Shown here: one piece after another, positions 1 to 11,251 of the stretch | Position numbering within the stretch: position 1 is the stretch's first letter | Layout: every line of letters begins with the position of its first letter | Notes under the pieces: generated by a model | The model's input: the letters and a program-made list of their open reading frames with translations, nothing else | Told to the model about the DNA's origin: nothing | The model's database searches: none | DNA from: Welwitschia mirabilis | Taxonomy: Eukaryota; Gnetophyta; Gnetopsida; Welwitschiales | Assembly (NCBI GenBank): GCA_051453625.1 | Contig: JBOZIK010000001.1 | Coordinates: 191,869,561-191,922,360 of the forward strand | Direction: 5' to 3' | DNA: 52,800 nt | Translations under genes and position numbers: made by a program

Positions 1-75
1 TTATAATTATAATTATAATTATAATTATAATTATAATTATAATTATAATTATAATTATAATTATAATTATAATTA
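1..75. repeat. (TTATAA)n microsatellite
   Basis: A nearly perfect run of the hexamer TTATAA fills the first 75 bases and continues beyond the left window edge. It is directly followed by about 50 bases that recur at 34093-34145, where they also follow a TA-rich run, so the microsatellite is probably part of a dispersed repeat (possibly an LTR). Confidence 0.95.
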
Positions 76-630
76 TGATTTTAGAATTTGTTTAAGAACA
101 TAGCATTTGCATAAATACTCATCATAACATCTTACTACCATTGCTGGAGGAGGTTGCTTAGAGTTCAAGGATTGTCATTACTTACATAAGTGCTTTGAAT
201 TTTAGTTCAATTATTTGTTTGTAGTACTATTGTATTATTGCAGTAGAATCATAAGTTATCCTTTCCATATGTTTTATTTTACATTTAAAAAATAATGCCT
301 TGTCACCTTCCTTATCATTCAAATAACTTGTAGTGATAACGATCTATGAAACGTAGTGTTTTTTATTTTCTTAAGAACTAAGTTTTTTGTCTTATTTTTC
401 CCTCTATTATTCATATGACATAATGGACGATAGTCATTTTTATTCTATGTTATTTCATGATTCTATCTTACTATGTTTTTTGTCTTTGGGTTTTTTTTGG
501 GTCTGCTATCATCTAGGTACATTATCTAGATAATCATATATATGATGCTTATAGAAATAGAACTAAGCATACTAGGACATGGAAAACTCTAGTAAAAAGG
601 TAAAATATCAAAGAGAGTAGTTGTTAATTG
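76..630. other. AT-rich stretch left of element E1, no gene
   Basis: No coding sequence is recognised. Positions 77-125 resemble 34093-34145 (shared core TTTGTTTAAG, then ACATA.CATTT.CA.AAAT). The rest is T-rich single-copy-looking sequence. It lies where the 5' LTR and leader of E1 would be expected, but no LTR end, primer binding site or polypurine tract could be identified. Confidence 0.5.
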
Positions 631-1054
631 AATAAAACATCTAAGAAGGTTTGATTGACTACAAACATAACCTAGGTATAAACACCCTAGGTATGCAAGA
701 TATTCCAAGAATTAAGCAAAAAGATTTTTCTATAGTTATTATTTTTAAATCTAATTTTTTTAAAGAAAATGTTTTTAAAGAAATTTTAAAAGAAAATTTT
801 TTTTATCATAATGTCAATTATTCACAAAAATAAAAACAGGTTGCTTTACCTAATTCCCCTGTTATTATTGAAACCTCTACTATCCCCGTAAATTCAAATG
901 CTAATGTCACTCTTAAAGAACTAATTTCAAATAAGAAATGTGAAATTGAAAACTCTTTTGACTGATCTCTTAATGATGATGAATCAAGAAATTTAAATGT
1001 TTATCCTATTTTAAATGGAGAAAATGGTAAAGATCCCTTCCCAACATATAACCA

Positions 1055-2060
1055 TCATTGAACAATTAGTACTTACTTCTGAAAATGATAAAAAGTAAAT
1101 TAGTGATTATACTTACATAGATATATTTCCCATTACTTTAAAATAAAAAGCAAAATTATGGTTAAGAACTATTTCACATAAAAGCTTAAAAACATGGAAT
1201 CAAGTTTAAGAATCATTTATAAAAATATTATGAATGAAGCAACAATAGTAAAATGAAGGAAAGAGGTAATAAATTTTCAATAACAACCTAATGAATATTA
1301 TGCCTTCACTTATGAAATTTTTTATTTCAATACATTCTAATCCTATAGATGCATTTACTTAAGAAGAATTAATAAATTATTTCTATAATGGAATTAATAG
1401 CCAAACCAAAAAACTTATATATTTTTCATGTGGAGGAAATTTAATGAATTGCACTTTAGAAAATGGATGGAGATTGTTGGAAAAACTAGTGAAAGTAAGT
1501 TAAAGATGGCCTAAACTAATAGCTAAAGAAAATCATTCTGTAGACCAAATTATAAAATATCTTAAAGAAGTAAAACAAGAAAAAGAGAAAATAAAAATAG
1601 AAAAAGAACCAATAAATGTCATTAAGGATTTCACAACAACATTAGAAAAGTACCCTCAAATGATTTTAGATGCAAAAGTGGCAAATAAAAAGAGTGTGGT
1701 TCCAACTTGTAATTTGTATGAAGATAACTATCATGTAATAAAAGAGTATCCTTTATTACCTACTTATAAAGAAAATATTTATCAAAAGGTATGTGCATTT
1801 AACCAAAAGTATTTAAACTTTAGAACTCAAAATCAAAACCAAAATTGAAACTAATTCCAACTTATAATGAATAAACAATTAAATTTTTAATCCTTTAAAA
1901 ATAAATTTAAGAACTTTTAAGTAAATCATCCAAATTTTAAATCATTCATAAATATTTGAGAATGATAACTTTCAAACAAACAACTCAAACTTGCAATCAA
2001 GTAATTCAAATTGTCAAACAAGCATATCAAATTCACAAAACCAAAATGATCCACTTTGAA
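1055..2060 (+). pseudogene. E1 gag (capsid-like) remnant
   Basis: Gag forms the particle in which the element's RNA is copied. Fragments in shifting frames give the Athila-type order: FPITLK.KAKLWL followed by KTWNQV (1110-1210), a region matching the REI..F.Q...E....ERF helix (1240-1330), then YFYNGIN near 1378-1398 and CGGNLMNCTLENG at 1431-1470, equivalent to the FYNGL...GG.LMNKT...A motif. The tail contains NHPNFKS at about 1924-1944, corresponding to the NHPNFSW motif behind the zinc knuckle of Athila gag; the knuckle cysteines around 1700-1720 are mostly lost. Several stops and frameshifts make it non-functional. An open stretch at 1660-1848 is part of this gag, not a separate gene. Confidence 0.75.
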
Positions 2061-2291
2061 ATTTCATTGATGAGTTAAGAAAATGTTAAAAGAAGATAAA
2101 TTCAAATACTAAAAATATTATTAATGTTCTTTAATAAACTATTTTAGCAAATCAAAAACCACAAGGATCACTTACAACACAAACTTTACCAAATCCTAAT
2201 AAAGTAAGAAAACATTGTAAGGTTGTAATAGTAAGTGAAAATGATATCACACCTCCTACTCATAAGGCTTTAACTTCTAAAAATGATAATA

Positions 2292-2322
2292 AAGAAGAAG
2301 AAGAAGAAGAAGAAGAAGAAGA
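2292..2322 (+). repeat. (GAA)n microsatellite inside gag-protease linker
   Basis: About ten AAG/GAA triplets encode a run of Glu or Lys in the acidic linker between gag and protease of E1. The run keeps the reading frame, as expected of a coding microsatellite. Confidence 0.9.
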
Positions 2323-2356
2323 GGATATTGAAATCTTAAAGAATCATACCTTTCCT

Positions 2357-3200
2357 TCTCCTTTAGGCAATAAGCTTAATAAGTAAAATTATTTTCAAAA
2401 TAAAGGAAAAAAACCTGCTATCACTTAGCTTGATAGGCTGAATACCAATACTATTTTTGATGATCAGCTTAAAGCCTTAATGCAAGATGTGACCATAAAT
2501 TTACCATTTTGGAAACTCTTGTAATAAAATCTTAAGTATTATAAGTTGTGGAACGACATAATTAGGACGAAACCAAACTAAACCATTCCTAGTAAAGTCT
2601 TCCTAGCCCAACCTATAACCAACTTAGTTTTGCAAAAATTTTCAAAATTTAAGGGCCTAGGGGTAGCAGCAGTTAGTGTCACATTGGAAGGAAATAAAAG
2701 AATCAAGAAAGCTTTAATCAATATAAAAGTAAGTGTTAATATTATACCTTTACACATNNNNNNNNNNNNNNNNNNNNNNNNNNNNNNNNNNNNCTCCTTT
2801 ACGTTATAGGCTTAATAAGAAAAATTCTTCTTAAGATAAAGGTAAGAAACCTGTGACACCTTGGCTTGATAGATTAAATATTAATCCTACCTTCTGATGA
2901 GAATTTTAAATCCTAAAGTAAGATGTGAACATAAATTTATCATTTTCAAAACTCTTGTAAGAAAATCCTAAATATTCTAAGTTATAGAAAGATCTAATTA
3001 GAAGGAATAAAAAATAAACTATAGCTAGTAAAGTCTTCCTAGACCAATCTATAACCAACTTAGTTTTATAAAAATGTTCAAACTGTAAGGATCCAAGGAC
3101 AACAACAGTGACCGTCATTTTAGAAGGAAATAAAAAAATAAATAAATCCTTAATTGATATAGGATCAAGTATTAAAATTATGTCTTTACACATTAGTTAA
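2357..3200 (+). repeat. Tandem duplication of gag-protease segment across an N gap
   Basis: The segment 2357-2757 recurs at 2794-3200 (offset about 437), with the 36-N gap 2758-2793 between the copies. Both contain the sequence around CTTGATAGRYT, the stretch GATGTGA.CATAAATTTA and end in CTTTACACAT. They differ at roughly one base in five, so they are not a recent duplicate. This may be an old tandem duplication or two paralogous contigs joined across the gap. Confidence 0.8.
2600..2757 (+). pseudogene. E1 protease remnant, first copy
   Basis: The conserved strand before the protease active site is visible (SVTLEGNKRIKKALI), but the expected D-x-G-A/S has become N-I-K-V-S at about 2718-2732, so the catalytic Asp is lost. 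The copy stops at the N gap. It is the left member of the tandem duplication. Confidence 0.65.
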
Positions 3201-3525
3201 TAACTCGCTTTAGAAAGTAGAATTAATCCTATATGACTTGCCTTAGAATTGGTGGATACATTAGTGAAGAAACCTTTAGGAGTAATAAGATATTTGATGA
3301 TTTAAATTAAAGAAGCATTCTATGCAATAGGTGTGGTTATAATTGAAGTTAATAATAATGGAGATTCACTACTTTTAATTAGAGCATTTTGTACAATATC
3401 CCATTCTATTATTAATACAAGAACTAGAATGATAAAATATCACTTAGGAAATAAAAATTTTACCATTAGAGTTTTTGATGTTGTTAAAAAAGACCTAGGT
3501 GATGAGTTGAATATTGAAGAATAAA
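3050..3525 (+). pseudogene. E1 protease remnant, second copy
   Basis: Retroelement aspartic proteases cleave the Gag-Pol polyprotein. Here the active-site motif D-I-G-S is kept at 3156-3167 (context KSLIDIGSSIKIM). After a stop and frameshift, the open stretch 3333-3524 (63 residues from its first Met) supplies the C-terminal half: LLLIRAF corresponds to the LLGRPFL flap-end motif, followed by the usual R...K..L...F.VFD.VK pattern. The piece is the carboxy end of the protease, not an independent gene. Confidence 0.7.
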
Positions 3526-4213
3526 TTAAGACAACTCTATTTTTATATCATATTCTACTTCAAGAAATATGGTTAATGCTTCATGAGCCTATCTTATTTG
3601 ATGATCCACTTCAAGTTAAAAACTTGAAAGCTTTTGATGATCATCAACTTAACTATGAGTATTTAGGAATTGACTATTTCAATCAAGAGACTAAAGGAAC
3701 TGAAACTGAAATCTGTAAAGAAGTCTAACATTTGAAAATAACTAAGATTTCATATTTTTAGGAAGGTCATCCATCCCAGTCATCTAGATAATAGTAAATT
3801 TTGATAAAAATTTAAAAAATTTAAAAATATAATTAAATCTAAAACCTTTACCCAGTGGACTGAAATATATCTTTCTGTGTGATAATCAGAATAAAAAACC
3901 TTTGATAATAAATGAGAAACTTTTTCCTCAATAAGAATTAGTCTTGATCTCACTTTTAAATTATAATGTAAATGTGTCTTCTTGATCCCACAAAAGTTTA
4001 ACATCCATTTATATTTCCATTATTTAACATAAAATCTACCTTGAAGATAAAGTAAAACATGTTAGACAATCCTAATGTAGACTAGATATAGATCTTAGAC
4101 AAGTTATAAAATATGAAATCATTAAATTAATGGATGCTAGAATTATTTATATCATATTTAATAGTGAGTGGATTAGCCTTTTGAGGGTAGTATAAAAAAA
4201 GGATGGGAGATGG
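3526..4213 (+). pseudogene. E1 protease-RT linker and RT N-terminus, strongly decayed
   Basis: This interval lies between the protease and the recognisable RT core. Acidic fragments (3560-3780) fit the linker typical of Athila/Tat polyproteins. The RT fingers around 4060-4200 are barely legible: DARIIY... near 4133 and ...SEWISLLRVV near 4165 correspond to the ISDSxWVSPVxVV region. Open stretches on the opposite strand here are shadows. Confidence 0.45.
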
Positions 4214-4800
4214 AGAATGTGTGTTAATTTTAGAAAGCTAAATGAAGTAACAAAGAAATACCATTACCCTTTAATTTTTCTTGACCAAATACTTGATAGA
4301 ATTTGAGGACATGTATTTTTTTACTTTATTGATGGGTATAGTGGTTACAATCAAGTTTATATAGCTAGTGAGAATCAAGAAAAGATAACTTTCACTTTAT
4401 CTTTTACAACATTTTCCTTTAGACACATACCTTTTATACTTTGTAATGCTACCAATACTTTTAAACATGCAATGATGGAAATATTTTTTGATATGTTAGA
4501 GGATTCAATTGAAATTTTTATGGATTACTTCGCAATCTTTATTGAAAACATTGAACAAATATTAGAAAGATTAGAAAAAGTCCTTGATAAATGAATTGAT
4601 AGTAGCCTCCATTTAAGTTGGAACAAGAGTTTCTTTCTAGTTGATAATGGAATTATTTTAGGTCACAACATTGCTAGTAAGAAAATTAGGATGGACCATA
4701 AAAAGCCAAGCATCATTAAAAACCTAACTCCTCTAATAAATGTAGAACAAGTTCAATCTTTCCTTGGTCATTATGATTTTTATCATCATTTTATTTAGTA
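4214..4800 (+). pseudogene. E1 reverse transcriptase remnant
   Basis: Reverse transcriptase copies element RNA into DNA. One frame reads almost unbroken from 4214: RMCVNFRKLNEV, then HYPLIFLDQILDRI, FIDGYSGYNQV, ENQEKITFTLSF, and CNATNTFKHAMM, all diagnostic of Athila/Tat RT. In-frame TGA codons occur near 4300 and 4591. The catalytic box, normally F/Y-x-D-D, reads F-M-D-Y at 4517-4528, so the second Asp is lost. The C-terminal part keeps LSWNKSFFLV and ILGHNIASKKI. The element is therefore catalytically dead even apart from the stops. Confidence 0.85.
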
Positions 4801-4814
4801 TTATGCTAAAATTT

Positions 4815-5330
4815 TTAAACCCTTCACTTATTACTAGAAAAAGAAGTTAAATTTAAATGGAATAAATCTTATTAGCTTACTTTTAAAACACTTAATAATA
4901 GAATCGCTTTTACACCTATAGTAATAGGATCTAATTAGAATAAAGATTTTAAATTAATGTGTAGTGCTGGTAACATTACCATCACTAGGGTTCTTAAATA
5001 AAATTATGAAAATGCTTTTAAAGTTATATCCTATTATAGCAAAACTTTATCTAAAGAATAATCAAATTACACTGCTACTAAGAAAGAAATGCTAGTCATA
5101 ATCTTTTACCTTGATAATATTAGATACTATCTTTTAGGCTTTATATGAATGTTTATATCGACCATGTAGCTAATAGATACCTCATAATCAAAAAATATTC
5201 TAGTGATAGACTTATTACTTAAATCCTTCTAATGCAAGAATTTAATCTTACCATCATTAATAAATTAGGGAAACATAATAGTATAATAGATTACTTATCA
5301 CATCTTTCTTCTTCTCTTAATGATCTTATT
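4815..5330 (+). pseudogene. E1 RNase H remnant and RNase H-integrase link
   Basis: RNase H degrades the RNA strand during reverse transcription. The frame beginning near 4833 gives LEKEVKFKWNKSY, then FKLMCSAGN where the family has CDASDYA, so the first catalytic Asp has become Ser. YTATKKEMLVI and RYYLLG follow, the latter shared with functional copies (RSYLLG). A frameshift near 5150 leads to LMQEFNLTIINKLGKHN and the IIDYLSHL motif that ends RNase H. Stops are TAA or TAG at expected Gln or Trp positions. Confidence 0.75.
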
Positions 5331-5564
5331 ATTAATGATTATTTTATAGATGAATAACATTTTGGCATATCTTCTACTCATCTTTCTCCTTGATATGTTG
5401 ATATAGTTAATTATTTTTTTTATCATGAAAACACCACAAATTAGAGTCATAATCAAAGAAAGTCTTTCTTAGAATGGATGATTATGAATGGATAGAGGCA
5501 CATATTTACCATATGTGCAAAGATACGATCATGAGAAAATGTATGCATGAATGGGAAAAATTAG
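5331..5564 (+). pseudogene. E1 integrase N-terminal fragment, cut by gap
   Basis: The motif equivalent to PWYADIVNYLV is seen as .YVDIVNYFF around 5395-5421, and the stretch before the gap (5500-5560) reads like the K(D)TIMRKCMHE lead into the HHCC zinc finger. The matching part of the E7 copy lies at 27735-27880. The open stretch from 5474 ends inside Ns and should not be read as a protein. Confidence 0.6.
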
Positions 5565-5664
5565 NNNNNNNNNNNNNNNNNNNNNNNNNNNNNNNNNNNN
5601 NNNNNNNNNNNNNNNNNNNNNNNNNNNNNNNNNNNNNNNNNNNNNNNNNNNNNNNNNNNNNNNN
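5565..5664. other. Assembly gap (100 N)
   Basis: A gap of exactly 100 N, so probably of unknown real size. It separates plus-strand E1 integrase from minus-strand E2 gag; the junction between two opposite elements is therefore not directly seen. Confidence 1.
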
Positions 5665-6110
5665 TCAGAGATAGTCAGATTATGTGTCAAGATAATTAGC
5701 TTTGCAAAAAGCATCAAATAAGCTTAAGTGTAATAGAGGTTATTTTGACTTTTTTTCTTTAATTGGGTATTATGATAGTATTTATATTTCTAATTTTGTT
5801 TGGCTACTATAGGGCCATAGGTTAATAAGAATCAAATCATTTATCAAGTGGGTATCATAATTCAAATGTCTTAAATCTCCACCATCTTCCCAATAACACC
5901 CTATTATTACTTAATTTTTAGGTTTCTTTAACTTAAAATTCTTAAGATAATTCTTCTTACTATGTGGTGATGTTATAATTCTATGCACTCATTACTTAAA
6001 TTTACTTATTAAGTTAGGAAAGATTTGGTCTCTTACCATCCTTCCTAAAGTTACATCGTCTTCCAAAAAATCATCATTCTCTATTTCTAATTTAATAAGA
6101 TCTTTAGTTA
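5665..6110 (-). pseudogene. E2 gag N-terminal remnant
   Basis: On the minus strand one frame gives EIENDDFLEDD then VTLGRMVRDQIFPNLIS (about 6095-6005), followed after a frameshift by YDTHLINDLILINLWPYSS (about 5865-5805). The homologous copy at 26470-26390 has almost the same reading (ITLERMVRDQIFFEL) and runs on into unmistakable gag, which identifies this piece. It is cut by the N gap at 5664. Confidence 0.6.
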
Positions 6111-7200
6111 ATTAATTTAAATCATATTTCTTTGGGTTTCTGACATACCTATCTTTTTCATCTCACCATCTTCCTTGACCATCTTATTACATGAGACTTT
6201 GTGTCATCATTTCTAGTTGGCTTTAGAGCTACCCTCCTTCTTGTGTTAAAATGATGGATGGCTTCTTTTATAAAATAAATGCAAGAAGTATCATAAAATA
6301 TTACTAGAAACTATAAATAATAATGAAAAGATATAGAAATTATGCTACTGTTAATCAAAAATAAATACATATCATTAAAATAAAATATACATGAAGGCTT
6401 ATAAAGAACTAGTTACAACTTGACCATTTAGTTCAAAATTCATTATTACAATAGTCTTGTGATGAAGCTACTTGAACTACTTAGATTATTTATGAAAACC
6501 TAAGTACTAGTTACATATAATACATCATGGAGAAATAGAGAAAGAAATAAAACATAACCAAAGTTAAGCAACCTACTAATCAATACTTATTTCTAAGTAG
6601 TAAAATTATCCTAGTTTATATTCAATGAAATAAAGAGGAGCGAGATAGAAGTAATATTACTTTTGTAAATAATAAAAGATGCATACAATGATATTTAAAT
6701 GCTTTTCAACTTTTCTATTGAAATAGTAATTGTACATAAAGATGAGCTAACAAGTGTGTTCTCCTTTTTAGGTAACATTATGGAATGTGGAAAGGTATTA
6801 TTGACACCTTTGCAAGTGAGCTAGAGTTCCCTTACTTAACCTCTTTGTCTTATCTATTGCTAGAACATATGCACCAAAACGATCCCTACATTTGGTGGTG
6901 ATCATGTTTTTATACCATCATTAGCTTTTAGATTTCTTTCTTTTCTTCTTAGGAATAGGTAAGTGCTTGAAGTTGTTATGCTAATTTGCTTCTAAACCTT
7001 CTCTTTCATCCTCATGACACTTGGCATTTTGTACTTGAAATATAATAATGAATTATATATACTAATCTACTAACATACTAACCTATTTATTAGTAGGAAT
7101 AAAGATAATTAAAAAAATCTATTTTCTAATGAAATATATACTTAAAATAAGGGGAAAAACTTCATTAATAAGTAGATTATTACATAAAATTTATCTTTAT
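5665..7200 (-). repeat. 1.5 kb repeat X, copy 1 (second copy 26068-27602)
   Basis: The sequence from TCAAGATAATTAG near 5686 to TACATAAAATTTA near 7200 is collinear with 26090-27602, with scattered substitutions and small indels. It contains a gag start and the spacer upstream of it. Directly beyond 7200 the copies part: here the sequence continues into the E2 extra ORF, whereas the other copy runs into plus-strand integrase. Confidence 0.85.
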
Positions 7201-7259
7201 TAGTTTTCCCAAGCTCAAGTTTTTATTAATCCCTTAACAAATATAGTATTTACAAGAGA

Positions 7260-10200
7260 TAAAAAGATGGAGAACCTTATTATTTACCTTTAGTTCTTTT
7301 GAAAATGAATGATTACTCCTCGCTTAATTCTAACTCTTTCTTTTGTTTAGTTAGATAGGTAGATTGTTTTGCTTTTTCTAAAGACATTGAAATCTTTCTT
7401 TATTCTTCCTAAAGGGCAAGATCATTCAAATCTATGACTTTTATTTCTACCTGCTTTGAAGCTACTTTTCTACCCTGGCCTCTACCTCATGGAGAAGCTT
7501 TCAGCTTGGATGATTGTTTTCTCTTTTTCTTAGGAATTAAAAGAGCTTTTATCTTAGGAATTTAGGGAATGTGCTCTATTTTTGGAGTTGTCTAAATTTA
7601 TGATTCTGGTCTTGGGGTTTTCCCTATAAGAACTATATACATCTCTAATGAGCCTTTATGTTTTAACTTTAAAAAAAATACTTGCAAAGGTGCCTCTCAG
7701 CATAATCACGTTCTAAACAATTTGATCTCCAAAAGAACACAATTTTTTGAAAATCATAAGATGACACCATAAAAACTTTAACATCTAATTCACATTCTTC
7801 CAAAATTCTACAAAATTTTGTTGTTATATTAGCTAAAATATTTCTTGACTTTTCTCTCAAGGAACCCTACTTCTTTTCTGACGATTTCTCTTTACAACTC
7901 TTTAATATCATTTTTAAAATTATTAAAAGCGCACATCAACTTTGACCAACCTCTATAAGTTTTTTAAATAACATTTTTCAAATTTTCTTTAAATATATTA
8001 ATGAAACTATATAACTTTTAAGAGTGATAGTTAAGACTATGTGACATGGTAAACTCCTCATTCCTAAATCCAATTTACTTATCCAACTTTATTTCCATGA
8101 GGTGAAGCTCATGAAGCAACTTCATGCTTTACTTCTCAAAATTCTGAATAAAAAGCTTTATAGACTTAGTGCTTATTAGTTGAAAATCCTTCTTTAACTA
8201 TGTTTAAGATTCTCTTAGAGTATTAATAATACTCAATTTTGTTTTATGTTCTATCTCATAAGATAGAGTTAAAGAAGTTAAAGGAGAGTTCTAAATTAAA
8301 ATCTTACTCTCTGGATTTCTTCCTTTATTTTTAAAGAAAACTCTTTTATTAAAGAATCAAGTGAAGGCTAATCAAAATAGCTTGCTTATCCTATCTAATT
8401 TTGGAGAGCCTTATTTTCTTTTATTAATTGATCTATGACTCTCTTATTTACTCCTAAGAGGAAGTGATAGTATCCTAAAGAACCATAGGCTTCATGCCAT
8501 TTTTCCCTGTACTCTTGGGACTATGTATGAGTTTTCATAAATTTCTCATTCATTCTTTATAGGCCTACATAAATTTTATCTATGAATTTCCTATTCAAGG
8601 GTAGAAGACCTTCATTGTACATGAAAGTGATAAACTTTTATTAATGCTTAATATATTTAGCATCATACTTTTTACTTGAAGCCAAATTCTATAATAGGAA
8701 TACTAATATGTCTGACCTTGAAAATTTTTCTAATTCTTCCCTTTCTTTGGCAACTAACTCAAGTTCAGTATTGTGTTCAAAATTTCTATGTAATTTCCTA
8801 ATTACTTCTTTGAAGGATTCAAAAAACCAAATAGTTTATTCATGGCTAACGATCTCTCAACATAGTTATTCATTATTCTCTTTTTCTTAATTCAATTTAT
8901 GTCTCAAGAATTTATTTTCAACATTTATATTACCAACCTCATATTGCAATGTTGAGATTAGACAAGTTTGAGTTTTATCTTTGACTAAATTCAAAGAACT
9001 ACATAGGCTACATAAATTATCTTCCTCTAGTAATTTGGATAATTACCTAGACTAGAATGGTTGGGAAGGAAAAATTTCTTCAAATTTAAACTGTATCAGG
9101 TCTTATGGTAGACTTAAGAAGGACAATAGTGAAGGTATACTTTAGAAAGCAGAAGAAGATTCCCCTAGGTTTGGCTAGGTTGTTTAGTATTCTGGAGTTT
9201 TTAAAAGACTTAACTCCAAATAAAGTTTGAATAGAAACTTTAATAAAAGACTTATTTGATTGGAATGGAACTTTATTTTTACTCAAAATTTGGGTAATTA
9301 AAGAAGGAATCTAAGATCTACTATGTCCTAAGCTCTAATTCTAATTTTATTTAATTTTGTAATATGCCTCACCAGCACCAAAAATATCCCTTTTGCAATA
9401 TTCATATTGGTATGATTNNNNNNNNNNNNNNNNNNNNNNNNNNNNNNNNNNNNNNNNNNNNNNNNNNNNNNNNNNNNNNNNNNNNNNNNNNNNNNNNNNN
9501 NNNNNNNNNNNNNNNNNNNNNNNNNNNNNNNNNNNTTCATCTTTCTTACTTAGACAAACTTCTATTTCATCTTTAACTAAATTCACAGCACTACAGAGGC
9601 TGTCTAATTTGTCCTCCTCTAGTGCTTTGCAAAATGAATGGGATTAAAATAGATGGGAAGGTAAAAGTTCCTTGAACATGAATTGGCTTGGGTTCTATGA
9701 TATACTTAAAGGGAGAAGTAGTAAAGGTAGAATTTATGATGCAAAATAAGATTCCCCTAGATTTGATAGAGCTATCTNNNNNNNNNNNNNNNNNNNNNNN
9801 NNNNNNNNNNNNNNNNNNNNNNNNNNNNNNNNNNNNNNNNNNNNNNNNNNNNNNNNNNNNNNNNNNNNNNNNNNNNNNNNNNNNNNTAAATTTGGGTAAT
9901 TAGAGAAGTAAATCTAATTCCTATAATACTATAAGCTCTAATTCCAACTTTATTCAATTTGGTAATATGTCTTACCATCCCCAAAAAGATTCTTTCTACA
10001 ATGTTTATATTAGTGTAATTTGTCTTATCCTTTATAACTAAAATTATATAAAGACTAGGTAATGTGATATCCTTCTATTTATGAATAATGAATACTAAAT
10101 TACTAGCCACCATTTCAAAATTAATAAATAATTCTAGCTTTGTATTTTTATGATCTAGTATTTATCCCTGAAGTACTACTCATCCTAGCAGATTCATACT

Positions 10201-10330
10201 TATATTTGCATCTTCTTTTCTGCTGGTATTATCTATGGATTTCCCTCTAGGTGGTAGGTGCAAAATTTCTCTAATGTGCTCCTAGGTAACTATTAGTTAT
10301 TGGTTTCTCATGGTATTTTCAACATATTTT
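7260..10330 (-). pseudogene. E2 extra ORF, resembling the 'putative plant transposon protein' domain
   Basis: On the minus strand, in shifting frames, the N-terminal part (10330-9890) contains REILHLPPRGKSIDN, KDITLPSLYIILVIKDK, NINIVERIFLGMVRHITKL and RFTSLITQI. This spacing (a D/L-P-x-L..I hydrophobic strand, then a basic stretch, then a ..SLIT.I motif) is that of the domain usually labelled putative plant transposon protein in Athila/Tat elements. Charged coiled-coil-like stretches follow (for example ELVAKEREELEKFSRSD near 8760-8710 and KEVGFLEREVKKY near 7880). The C-terminus is basic (KKRKQSSKLKASP, GRGQGRKVASKQ, 7560-7440). It precedes gag on the same strand. Its role in transposition is not known to me. 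Confidence 0.55.
8945..10020 (-). repeat. Tandem duplication within the E2 extra ORF, with two gaps
   Basis: 8945-9417 and 9536-10020 are copies of one segment (offset about 598). Shared landmarks include ATTCCCCTAG, TTTGGGTAATTA and AAGCTCTAATTC. The 118-N gap 9418-9535 lies between the copies and the 109-N gap 9778-9886 removes the middle of the second. The copies have diverged strongly. Confidence 0.75.
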
Positions 10331-11251
10331 TGGAATTGCTTATTCTCAAATTCTTATAAAAAATATATATATATTTTAAAGAGAATCTATCATTCATAGT
10401 AAGCCATTCATACCATCCTAGCTCAATGCTTCTTTACTTAAACTCTATCAAGTAGGGGTATGCAAGAACATGAGTGAAATTTATGGATGAAATTATTTTA
10501 CATTCTATTAAAAAAATATTACACTAGAGGTGAGTTTAAGGAAGATAATTGCAATAGAAAACCTTTAAATAAAATTCACTTTCTAGTAAGATATAATATT
10601 ATTTTGTACTAAACAAAAATGTATTGCATGTAGTAAACTTATTTAACTCTCCCCCCAAGTGAATCTTAGTAGGCTCTTGAATGCATAAAAGAAATAATAA
10701 TAATACCTAAAATTTTAGCTCTAAGATTATCTTCAATTATTAAGGAGTTCAAGAATAAGAAAACAGCTAATATGCTAAAGTAAAAACATAGGATGGAAGT
10801 AAAAATTAGTAACCTATTACTTGCTTTAAATAGGTAAAATTTATACTTAATATTACATTAAATTCACATGATTGAGTAGTAAATAAAAAAATCTTATCAT
10901 AGAGAAGATAGATTTAATCGAAAATTTTCATCCTTACTAATATTTAAAAAATTTAAATTCTAAATTGGTAAGGTGAAAATATAAAAAAATTCACTAAGGT
11001 AAAGCTAATAATGTGAATGCTAATATGGCATTACTAATGTGGTTAACATAACTTAAAATGGACATGACATGGATTTAATAGCATAACTGCAGTCATCAAG
11101 AATAGATAAGCGTTGTTGAGAATAATGTTAAGTGTGTGAAGGAGAAACATGTAGTCATACTTAAGTTGCAATTGTTCTCCGTGACACTAGATTTAATGAG
11201 GATCATTGAGAACTTAAGAGTTTGCAATGAGGATCATCAAATCCAATGTGA
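10331..11251. other. AT-rich sequence upstream of the E2 extra ORF, no gene
   Basis: No coding sequence is recognised. A C6 run near 10650 (minus strand CTTGGGGGGAGAG) looks like a polypurine tract but no LTR start could be tied to it. The last 60 bases before the gap contain the repeated words GAGGATCAT and may be the edge of a tandem repeat. Confidence 0.4.

Larger units (their letters stand above)
630..5564 (+). mobile_element. Decayed Ty3/gypsy element E1 (Athila/Tat type), gag to integrase start
   Basis: The domain order gag, protease, RT, RNase H, integrase start on one strand is that of Ty3/gypsy elements. The gag and RT motifs fit the non-chromoviral Athila/Tat lineage. The copy carries dozens of stops and frameshifts and is cut off in the integrase zinc-finger region by a 100-N gap at 5565-5664. 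The rest of an integrase of the same subfamily is found at 27603-29000, but the two pieces overlap by about 270 bases that differ clearly, so they come from different copies. Neither LTR was identified. Subfamily naming is inferred by eye. Confidence 0.8.
5665..10330 (-). mobile_element. Decayed Athila/Tat-like fragment E2: extra ORF, spacer, gag start
   Basis: Read on the minus strand the order is extra ORF (10330 to about 7260), spacer (about 7250 to 6110), gag start (6110 to 5665). An extra ORF in front of gag is known from Tat-lineage elements such as Ogre; the arrangement here fits that. The part 5665-7200 is nearly collinear with 26068-27602. No LTR was identified. Confidence 0.65.
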
